Shown here piece by piece: positions 6,334 to 11,220 of a stretch of DNA of 11,220 nucleotides (its first letter is position 1; the number at the start of each line of letters is the position of its first letter). Both the position numbers and the translations under genes were made by a program. The notes beneath the pieces were generated by a model. The model saw only the letters and a list, made by a program, of their open reading frames with translations. It ran no database searches and was not told the origin of the DNA. Source of the stretch: Gemmatimonadales bacterium UBA4718 (lineage in GTDB: Bacteria > Gemmatimonadota > Gemmatimonadetes > Gemmatimonadales > Gemmatimonadaceae); assembly GCA_002404375.1 (NCBI GenBank), contig DHJO01000218.1, positions 11,508 to 22,727 of the forward strand, given 5' to 3'.

Positions 6334-7016
6334 ATGGAAGTTTCGGACGAACGTCTCCTGGACGGTGAAAGCAAAGCGACTCTCCTCACTGTGTCCCGTA
6401 CGGCGGTGCGGATTCGCTCGAACTGTCTCGATGCGATCCAATCCGGGGGCGCCATCCACGATCCGCCGCACGCGACGACGTTCTTGAGCGCGAGATAGCT
6501 CTCGAAGTTGGCGCCGGTGACTCCGCCGCTGGGATTGAACTCGACGCCGACGAACGGTCCTGACAACAGCTCCAGATAAGGAACGCCGCCGAGGGTCTGG
6601 ATCGGCCAGAGCTTGAGCAGCTTGAGCCCCGCTTCGAGTGCGGTTTCGATGTCGGTTGCGGTGGCGACGCCCGGGTAAACGGGCACGTCGTGCTCGAGAC
6701 AATAGTCGACGACGGCTCGATTGAATCCCGGCGATACGACGAAGTGCGCTCCGGCGTCCCGCGCCTGCGCGGCCTGGGTGACGTTGAGCACGGTACCGGC
6801 TCCGGCGAACATCTCCGGCTGTTCCTGGGTGATGCGACGCAGCGCATCGAGAGCGACTGGAGTGCGAAGAGTGATCTCGGCGATCGGCAGTCCGCCGGCC
6901 AACAGCGCGCTCGCCAGCGGCACGGCGTTATTCGGATCTTCGATTCTGATGACTGGAATGATGCGCCAGCGCCGAAGCGCTTCGGTCATCATGGATTGCT
7001 GCGCGTTCATTTTCAT
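6306..7016 (-). CDS. eda: 2-dehydro-3-deoxyphosphogluconate / 4-hydroxy-2-oxoglutarate aldolase
   Basis: This 236-residue class I aldolase cleaves KDPG to pyruvate and glyceraldehyde 3-phosphate, or 4-hydroxy-2-oxoglutarate to pyruvate and glyoxylate. Family motifs appear in order: IIPVIRI (19-25), AEITLRTP with the catalytic glutamate (Glu47), AGAGTVL (71-77), VSPGFN (94-99), YPGVATATDIE, the Schiff-base lysine in LKLLKLWP (Lys135), GPFVGVEFNPSGGV and VACGGSWMAP. The usual K-F-F-P-A-E around the lysine is here K-L-W-P-I-Q, a local departure. Family members normally end near residue 215; the last 20 residues (SPSRRRSSETSIIQEAVLPR) run into the duplicated junction with the dehydratase. Purine-rich AGGAAAGG precedes the ATG at 7016, and a second ATG at 7010 is also well placed. 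A role in sugar-acid catabolism together with the dehydratase is inferred. Confidence 0.92.
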   Translation of the reverse strand: MKMNAQQSMMTEALRRWRIIPVIRIEDPNNAVPLASALLAGGLPIAEITLRTPVALDALRRITQEQPEMFAGAGTVLNVTQAAQARDAGAHFVVSPGFNRAVVDYCLEHDVPVYPGVATATDIETALEAGLKLLKLWPIQTLGGVPYLELLSGPFVGVEFNPSGGVTGANFESYLALKNVVACGGSWMAPPDWIASRQFERIRTAVRDTVRRVALLSPSRRRSSETSIIQEAVLPR

Positions 7017-7063
7017 CCTTTCCTATGCTTATTGGATAAAAATAGACTAGGAGCGCTTCGGAC

Positions 7064-7122
7064 GCATCTAGGATGGAGGTTATACGGATTTGGCCGATTG
7101 AACGGATTCGGCGGATAGGATC
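7064..7122 (+). repeat. Left arm (type A) of the GxxExxY cassette
   Basis: It begins GCATCTAGGATGGAGG, then TTATACGGATT and further units TGGCCGATT, GAACGGATT and CGGCGGATA. With one gap it matches the right arm of the second element (10078 downward) at about 45 of 60 positions, and it is an inverted relative of 7577-7636. Confidence 0.8.
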
Positions 7123-7194
7123 CTGGTGGGGATTAGTATCTGTGTGGCGGGGTTTGATGATTTGTTGTCAGGTCCGCCGCGCCATTCTCGGTGC

Positions 7195-7632
7195 GTGGCG
7201 CACCGAGACTTGATTGAAGAAACCCTCACCCGCTCGGTGATCGGGGCGTTCTTCGAGGTTTACAACAACCTCGGGTTTGGATTTCTGGAACATCTCTACG
7301 TGATGGCGCTGGAGCGTGAGCTCCTGGCGCGCGGACATCATGTGGCGCGCGAGGTCTGGGCTCGAGTCGTTTACAAAGGGGAAGAGCTTGGCATACAGCG
7401 GATAGACATGATCGTGGACGAAAAGGTCGTAGTGGAAACCAAGGCGGGCTCCAAGCTCCCCGAATACGCCGCTCGTCAACTGTTCAACTACCTTCGAGCA
7501 ACCAATTTGGAAGTGGGACTTCTTCTCCATTTTGGTCCCAAGGCGGGATTCCACCGAGAGATCTGTCCCAACAAGCGATCGAATCGGATTAATCCGTCTA
7601 ATCCGCCGAATCCGCATGACCCTCAATCCTAG
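7195..7632 (+). CDS. GxxExxY protein (PD-(D/E)XK nuclease-like)
   Basis: About 145 residues from GTG 7195. The hallmark G-F-L-E-H-L-Y sits in YNNLGFGFLEHLY, followed by ALERELLARGHHV, VYKGEELGIQRIDMIVDEKV, VVETKAG and YLRATNLEVGLLLHFG. Family knowledge (TIGR04256/PDDEXK_3) places it in the PD-(D/E)XK nuclease superfamily; the I-D-M-I-V...V-V-V-E-T-K spacing fits the D...ExK core, but no activity or partner is known to me. An upstream GTG at 7126 would add 23 residues without family resemblance; TTG at 7210 is another option. The last 16 residues (NRINPSNPPNPHDPQS) and the TAG stop are encoded by the right inverted repeat, so the tail is a by-product or a fixed part of the cassette. It is the only gene inside the element. 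Confidence 0.85.
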   Translation: MAHRDLIEETLTRSVIGAFFEVYNNLGFGFLEHLYVMALERELLARGHHVAREVWARVVYKGEELGIQRIDMIVDEKVVVETKAGSKLPEYAARQLFNYLRATNLEVGLLLHFGPKAGFHREICPNKRSNRINPSNPPNPHDPQS

Positions 7633-7636
7633 ATGC
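7577..7636 (-). repeat. Right arm (type B) of the GxxExxY cassette
   Basis: Read on the minus strand from 7636 it begins GCATCTAGGATTGAGGGTCA, then CGGATTCGG, CGGATTAGA, CGGATTAAT, CCGATT. It matches 9815-9874 without gaps at about 45 of 60 positions. On the plus strand it encodes the end of the GxxExxY protein, and its CTAG supplies the stop codon. Confidence 0.8.
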
Positions 7637-7722
7637 CCGACGCGAAGACCATCTTGCTGACGGAACCGGCCTGATCCAGTTTTTCTCGGACTCAGAAGCC
7701 CAACCCGACGAGGAGGTGCGGA

Positions 7723-8607
7723 ATGAGCAAGACACGCCGGCTGCGACTCGCGATCGTACTGGGAGCGATCACGGGTGCCGCGTGCGCCCCAGCGACTGTC
7801 AATCAAGCGAGCGACGCGCAAACCATACGTAATCTCGGGAACGATTGGCAACGCGCTATCGCCGCTCGCGATGTGGAGAAAATCGTCGCCCTTCATGCGC
7901 CTGATGCGATATCGATGGTGTCCAATTCTCCGGCCGCTTCGGGATCTTCGGCGATTCGAGCCATGTACACCGGACTCGTCAACCTCCCAGGATTGTCTCT
8001 CACATGGGTGCCGACGAGGATTGACGTCGTCAGTCCTACCGTGGCCAACGAGACCGGAACGTATACCATGGCGTTCGACGGCCCGCAGGGCAGAGTCAGC
8101 GATCACGGCACCTATGCGACCGTCTGGCACAAGATCGACGGACAATGGCGTGTCGCAACCGATGCCACCGTGAGCTCGACGCCATTTCCGACAGGGGTCG
8201 CTAGCGCACCGTCAGTCGACACGCCCGACCTGCAGTTCGTGTCAGCGGCCGGTATCGCCTGGACTGACTTCTCCTCACCCGGCTTTGCTCCCGGGGTGAA
8301 GATCGCGGTGATCCACGGCAATCCCGCAGCGAAGGGCGATTACACATTGCGTCTGCGCTTCCCCGCCGAATACAAATTCCCAGTCCACTGGCATCCGGGC
8401 GGTGAGCACCTTACGGTCCTCTGGGGCACGTTCATGCTGGGCATGGGAGGTACCGAAGACTGGACGACGGTTCGCACGTACGCTCCCGGGGATTTCCTGT
8501 ATGTGCCGGCGCGGCACCCGCACTTTGGTGGCGCGGGGAGAAGTGTCACGGTGGTCCAGCTGCATGGGGAGGGTCCCTTCCAGCTCTTCCTGGGTAGTCC
8601 CAAGTAG
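7723..8607 (+). CDS. Lipoprotein with SnoaL/DUF4440-like and cupin domains
   Basis: This 294-residue protein has a lipobox GAAC ending at Cys21, so it is predicted to be lipid-anchored. Residues about 31-150 look like an NTF2-fold SnoaL/DUF4440 domain: a helix TIRNLGNDWQRAIAARDVEK, then LHAPDAISM, and a final VWHKIDGQWRVATDATVSS strand pair. Residues about 185-290 form a cupin: motif one PVHWHPGGEHLTVLWG gives His222, His224 and Glu228, and motif two GDFLYVPARHPHF gives His267 as the fourth likely metal ligand. Cupins bind metals or small molecules, and SnoaL-like domains are ligand-binding or isomerase folds, so a small-molecule enzyme is plausible, but no substrate can be named. AGGAGG six bases before the ATG is a strong ribosome-binding site. 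An acyltransferase gene follows after 17 bp, suggesting an operon. Confidence 0.88.
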   Translation: MSKTRRLRLAIVLGAITGAACAPATVNQASDAQTIRNLGNDWQRAIAARDVEKIVALHAPDAISMVSNSPAASGSSAIRAMYTGLVNLPGLSLTWVPTRIDVVSPTVANETGTYTMAFDGPQGRVSDHGTYATVWHKIDGQWRVATDATVSSTPFPTGVASAPSVDTPDLQFVSAAGIAWTDFSSPGFAPGVKIAVIHGNPAAKGDYTLRLRFPAEYKFPVHWHPGGEHLTVLWGTFMLGMGGTEDWTTVRTYAPGDFLYVPARHPHFGGAGRSVTVVQLHGEGPFQLFLGSPK

Positions 8608-8624
8608 GCAGCGCGGCCGGCGTC

Positions 8625-9800
8625 ATGCAGGCTGACCGGCGCATTCATTCGATCGACGTCGCGCGCGGCGTGGCGATGATCCTCATGGCCATCGATCACG
8701 TCCGTGTCTACGCCGGCGTGCCGCCGGGTGGTCCGAGGCCGGGCGTCTTCTTCACGCGCTGGATCACGAATTTCGTCGCGCCCGCCTTTGCGTTTCTCTC
8801 GGGCACGTCCGCGTACCTCCTCGGGCAACGACTGGGCGATCGCAGAGCGCTCTCGCGATACCTCGCCACTCGCGGGCTCCTGTTGGTGTTGCTCGAGCTC
8901 ACCGTCATCCGTATCGCCTGGACTTTCAACTTCGACTTCGGCCGTTACCTCCTCGCCGGTGTCATCTGGATGCTCGGCTGGTGCATGGTGCTGCTCGCCG
9001 CGCTCATCTGGCTGCCGATGCCGGCCATCGGCGCGTTTGGCGTAGCCGTGATCGCGCTTCACAACCTGATGGACTTGATGTCGGATGCAGCACGCACCGC
9101 TCTCGAGCAAAGCTCTCTCAACTGGCTCTGGCAAATCCTCTATTTCGGTGGGCCCATACAACTCGGACAAAATGGTCCAACGCTCATGGTGCTCTACTCG
9201 ATAGTGCCGTGGATCGGTGTGATGGCGGCGGGCTACGCGTTTGGCGCGGTAATGACCCTCGAGCCCAGGCGGCGCGACAGAATTTGCATCGCACTCGGCG
9301 CATCAGCCATCGTGCTCTTCCTTCTGCTCAGAACGACCGATGTCTACGGCGATCCACGCCACTGGCACGTGACCGAGCCCACGCAGATGCCGACGCTGTT
9401 TCGATTCATAAACACGACCAAGTATCCCGCGTCGCTCCAGTTTCTGCTGATGACCCTCGGCCCGACCATTCTCCTGCTGCCGCTGGCTGAACGAGCACGT
9501 CGTAAGATCGGAGAAATCTTTGCGACATTCGGCCGAGTGCCGATGTACTACTATCTGATCCACATTCCGACGATCCACCTGGCAGCGGTGATCGTCTCGC
9601 TGGTGCGCGAAAGCCGGGTTAATCCGTGGCTCTTCGCGAATCATCCGATGATGAATCCGCCGCCGCCCGAGGGCTACACGTGGAGGCTCTCGCTACTCTA
9701 CGCGGTGTTCATCGTCGTGGTCGCGGTGCTGTACGTGCCGTGTCGCTGGTACGCGCGCAGAAAGGCGACAGCTCCGGCTGGGTGGATGCGCTACATCTAA
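8625..9800 (+). CDS. HGSNAT/DUF1624-like membrane acyltransferase
   Basis: This 391-residue integral membrane protein has about ten hydrophobic segments. Its N-terminus RRIHSIDVARGVAMILMAID followed by HVRVYAG is the signature of the heparan-alpha-glucosaminide N-acetyltransferase catalytic family (DUF1624), with the histidine of IDH (His25) being the conserved candidate active residue. Later family-like stretches include FTRWITNFVAPAFAFLSGTS, SIVPWIGVMAAGYAFG, TTKYPASLQFLLMTLGP and FGRVPMYYYLIHIP. Such proteins are thought to pass acyl groups across the membrane onto sugars or other acceptors; the acceptor here is unknown. The ATG lies 17 bp after the cupin lipoprotein stop with only a weak ribosome-binding site, so translation may depend on the upstream gene. 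A short repeat element follows 14 bp after the stop. Confidence 0.88.
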   Translation: MQADRRIHSIDVARGVAMILMAIDHVRVYAGVPPGGPRPGVFFTRWITNFVAPAFAFLSGTSAYLLGQRLGDRRALSRYLATRGLLLVLLELTVIRIAWTFNFDFGRYLLAGVIWMLGWCMVLLAALIWLPMPAIGAFGVAVIALHNLMDLMSDAARTALEQSSLNWLWQILYFGGPIQLGQNGPTLMVLYSIVPWIGVMAAGYAFGAVMTLEPRRRDRICIALGASAIVLFLLLRTTDVYGDPRHWHVTEPTQMPTLFRFINTTKYPASLQFLLMTLGPTILLLPLAERARRKIGEIFATFGRVPMYYYLIHIPTIHLAAVIVSLVRESRVNPWLFANHPMMNPPPPEGYTWRLSLLYAVFIVVVAVLYVPCRWYARRKATAPAGWMRYI

Positions 9801-9813
9801 CTGGAGCTCGACC

Positions 9814-9890
9814 AGGCATCCAGGTTCTAGGGCTATGCGGATTTGGCGGATTCGGCTGATTAATCGGATCGGTCCTGTAGGCGTTACGGC
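9814..9890 (+). repeat. Left arm (type B) of the short element
   Basis: It begins AGGCATCCAGGTTCTAGGGC and continues with TATGCGGATT, TGGCGGATT, CGGCTGATT and AATCGGATC, again a 9-base period, ending in GCGTTACGGC. Read on the minus strand it would encode PINQPNPPNPHSP, parallel to the tail of the GxxExxY protein. Confidence 0.8.
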
Positions 9891-9912
9891 TCCTCCCAAC
9901 GGACCGGGATTT

Positions 9913-9955
9913 CTTGGGAACCGCCGCTCGCGATGTCACAGCCGCGCGTCCCAAG
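9913..9955. other. Nested hairpin in the core of the short element
   Basis: CTTGGGA (9913-9919) and TCCCAAG (9949-9955) are exact reverse complements, enclosing a GC-rich 29-base loop. Fifteen bases after the right arm comes the A-rich run AACAAAAACAAAAAAAAGCC (9971-9990). On the minus strand this run reads as a T-rich tract at the start of the core, not as a terminator behind the hairpin. Confidence 0.45.
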
Positions 9956-10001
9956 CCGCACGCCGAGACGAACAAAAACAAAAAAAAGCCTACCCAGTGA
10001 C

Positions 10002-10078
10002 GCCGTAACGCGACACGGACCGATCCGCCAGATCAGTTAAATCGGTCTAATCTGTATAACCCTAAAACCTTGATGCCT
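10002..10078 (-). repeat. Right arm (type A) of the short element
   Basis: Read on the minus strand from 10078 it begins AGGCATCAAGGTTTTAGGGT, then TATACAGATT, AGACCGATT, TAACTGATC and TGGCGGATC, ending GCGTTACGGC. The TTATAC and CCGATTNAAC positions match the left arm of the GxxExxY cassette. Confidence 0.8.
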
Positions 10079-10083
10079 GCCCG

Positions 10084-10200
10084 TTACTTGGTGAGCTGCG
10101 CGGTAGCAATCGCTCCGTTCATCTCAGGAATGATCGTCGACACCTTCACCGCTCGGCGCGAGGGATAGCAACGAATGTCTAAGAACGCCGTTATTTGTTC
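10084..10200 (-). other. In-frame open tract after the propeller gene's TAG stop
   Basis: Directly after the TAG at 10203-10201 the same minus-strand frame stays open for 38 codons to TAA at 10086-10084. The tail, VKVSTIIPEMNGAIATAQLTK when split from its start, has ordinary protein-like composition. It could be a lost C-terminal extension cut off by a stop mutation, the end of a small unrecognised gene, or chance. No family was recognised, and the opposite strand also stays open for a comparable distance. Confidence 0.2.
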
Positions 10201-11220
10201 CTACGGCAAGCGCCAGATGTCCAGTACCCCTGTAGTGCGGTGTTGATTGGCGTTGCCTTCCGGAAGCGCGATGCGCCCGTCGACGACAATCGGACTATTC
10301 CAGTGGCCCCCACCAGAATTCAACACTGTGATCTGCCGCCCGGTTTCCGGCACATAAACGCGGAGTCCGCCACCGAGATCGTACACGTAAAGGAGCCCGC
10401 CGGCGATCACGGGACTCGTCCCGCCATTCCCATTGTGCCAGCTCTGATTCAATCGACCTCCGGTGAAGCTCCATGCAGCTGTCCCGCCGTTGTCGGCCGC
10501 GAAGACCCAGGTCGTCCTACCTGCATGCGAGACGGCTGGCGCAGTGAAGAGATCGGTGCCGGAAGGAGTCGACACGACCTGTACCTCGCCGCCGCGTCGG
10601 GGCGCGGAACCGCGCGTGCGCCCAAACTCGAGCAGCCGGATCGAGCCATCCTTGCCGCCCTGCACGACGTAGCCGCCGCCCAGAAGCGCGGGCGAAGTCG
10701 AGCCGAGATCCGCGTCGCGTGTGCTCATCTCCTCGGTGTTCGTCGGTGTGTAGTTGTCGAGGATCCTTGTCGCACTCGAGTCGAGCGCGATCGCGGCGTC
10801 GCCCCAGTTGGTGCGGCCATCCCAGCGGCCGTTCCCAGTAGCGACGAAAATGTCTCCCGTAGTCGGATCGATCATCGCGCCCGCTCTGCCCCACATTGCA
10901 TTCCCGCTCTCGTCGCACGATTTGGGATCCATCAGCTCGTGCCTGTCGCCGCAGAGCGAGTTCCAGACGTGCACGAGCCGGCCGCTCGCGGCGTCAAGAA
11001 TTGCGACGTGACCCTGATATGGTGGCGCGTCGCCGATGTAGCCGCCGGTGACAGCGATCACGCGGCCGCGGTCGTAGTTCAGGGCAGACGCAATCTTCTC
11101 CCGCTCGGGCAGCATGGTAATGGCCGTGCTCCACACGGCGTGGCCGTCCGCGATGGCCAGCTTCTGGATGTGCCCGTCGGGCGAGGCGGCGTAGATGAAT
11201 TCCCGATTCGGATCCGCAAC
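10201..11220 (-). CDS. PQQ-like beta-propeller repeat protein, partial (5' end beyond right edge)
   Basis: The minus-strand frame is open from the right edge to TAG at 10201, giving 339 visible residues. Repeated propeller-blade strands can be seen: EFIYAASPDGHIQKLAIADG, RVIAVTGG, GDIFVATGNG, GYVVQGGKDGSIRLLEFG, TWVFAADNGGTAAWSFTGGR, LLYVYDLGGGLRVYVPETGR and a last GRIALPEGNANQH blade. This is the pattern of PQQ-binding-like (BamB/quinoprotein) beta-propellers. Two cysteines in SLCGDRHELMDPKSCDESG could form a disulfide, in keeping with an exported protein; the signal peptide would lie outside the window. No PQQ-dependent dehydrogenase active-site motif is visible in this part, so a non-enzymatic propeller is as likely. 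A GTG at 11136 is internal, not the start. Confidence 0.85.
   Translation of the reverse strand, partial: VADPNREFIYAASPDGHIQKLAIADGHAVWSTAITMLPEREKIASALNYDRGRVIAVTGGYIGDAPPYQGHVAILDAASGRLVHVWNSLCGDRHELMDPKSCDESGNAMWGRAGAMIDPTTGDIFVATGNGRWDGRTNWGDAAIALDSSATRILDNYTPTNTEEMSTRDADLGSTSPALLGGGYVVQGGKDGSIRLLEFGRTRGSAPRRGGEVQVVSTPSGTDLFTAPAVSHAGRTTWVFAADNGGTAAWSFTGGRLNQSWHNGNGGTSPVIAGGLLYVYDLGGGLRVYVPETGRQITVLNSGGGHWNSPIVVDGRIALPEGNANQHRTTGVLDIWRLP

Larger units (their letters stand above)
7064..7636 (+). mobile_element. GxxExxY cassette flanked by inverted CGGATT-type repeats
   Basis: Two inverted arms of about 60 bp (7064-7122 and 7577-7636) enclose a single GxxExxY gene. Both arms share the outer sequence GCATCTAGGAT and then a run of CGGATTNNN units with a 9-base period. 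An element of the same family lies at 9814-10078 with its arm types in the opposite order. No transposase, target-site duplication or recombinase gene is visible, so mobility is inferred from structure and recurrence, and any movement enzyme would have to act in trans. Confidence 0.6.
9814..10078 (-). mobile_element. Gene-less 265-bp element with 77-bp inverted arms
   Basis: Arms at 9814-9890 and 10002-10078 are inverted copies of each other, aligned without gaps at 57 of 77 positions, with the innermost ten bases (GCGTTACGGC/GCCGTAACGC) perfect. Outer ends share GCATC-N-AGG with the GxxExxY cassette, and the arm types are in reverse order, so the element points the opposite way. The 113-bp core has no convincing gene. 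The whole could fold as one long hairpin, like a MITE or a REP-type element. It fills the space between the acyltransferase and the propeller gene. Confidence 0.65.

Noticed and set aside
6310..6702. N-terminal extension of the dehydratase to 471 residues
   Set aside because: The added part is extremely Arg-rich and is the out-of-frame shadow of eda.
6973..6986. Palindrome CCGAAGCGCTTCGG
   Set aside because: It lies inside the eda coding region in conserved N-terminal codons; a regulatory role cannot be supported from one occurrence.
7168..8145. Minus-strand open frame of 325 codons
   Set aside because: It crosses the GxxExxY gene, the repeat arm, a good ribosome-binding site and the lipoprotein start on the other strand; no domain is recognisable.
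8340..9170. Minus-strand open frame of 276 codons
   Set aside because: It is antisense to the cupin lipoprotein and the acyltransferase, with highly charged low-complexity composition.
9709..9981. Minus-strand open frame starting MFLFVSACGL through the short repeat element
   Set aside because: The lipoprotein-like start comes from a T-rich tract, the middle has no family features and the rest is repeat arm and antisense to the acyltransferase.
7064..10078. CGGATT repeats as a CRISPR array or replication-origin iterons
   Set aside because: Units are 9 bases apart, degenerate and arranged as inverted pairs around cassettes; there are no spacers of CRISPR length, and no cas, dnaA or rep gene.

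Overview
The window comes from a moderately high-GC, free-living bacterial chromosome. It carries four likely or possible lipoproteins, a secreted laccase-type enzyme, a PQQ-like propeller protein, Entner-Doudoroff type carbon metabolism and a GxxExxY gene. Together these suggest a soil bacterium such as Gemmatimonadota or Acidobacteriota. That assignment is inference from gene style; no rRNA or other phylogenetic marker is present.

Left part (1-2933, all minus strand). A partial lipoprotein cytochrome c (1-635) lies 23 bp downstream of a complete three-domain multicopper oxidase (659-2104), so the two look like an operon for extracytoplasmic redox chemistry. Upstream of them is an unrecognised 237-residue lipoprotein (2220-2933).

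Centre-left (3027-5297). This part holds a small exported helical protein, a terminator-like hairpin, a 52-residue lmo0937-type membrane peptide, a COG4705-type polytopic membrane protein with a clear fourfold internal repeat, and a DUF421/YetF-type membrane protein. These look like envelope or stress-associated genes. Between the DUF421 gene and the next gene is what appears to be a frameshifted tail of an amidohydrolase.

Centre (5287-7016, minus). A KDPG/KHG aldolase (eda) and a threonine-dehydratase-like PLP enzyme are translationally coupled by an ATGA overlap. The overlap region exists twice because of a tandem 51-bp duplication.

Centre-right (7064-7636). A GxxExxY gene (PD-(D/E)XK-type fold by family knowledge) sits between two inverted copies of a roughly 60-bp repeat built from a 9-nt CGGATTNNN period. 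The right copy encodes the protein's Pro/Asn-rich tail and its stop codon. A second element of the same repeat family (9814-10078) has the two arm types in the opposite order and no protein gene inside. Together these suggest a dispersed cassette family with full and short forms; this is the most interesting signal in the window.

Right part (7723-11220). A lipoprotein fusing an NTF2/SnoaL-like domain to a cupin is followed 17 bp later by an HGSNAT/DUF1624-type membrane acyltransferase. After the short repeat element, a secreted PQQ-like beta-propeller protein runs in from the right edge on the minus strand. No tRNA, rRNA or CRISPR array was seen, and no intergenic stretch exceeds 300 bp once the repeat elements are counted.
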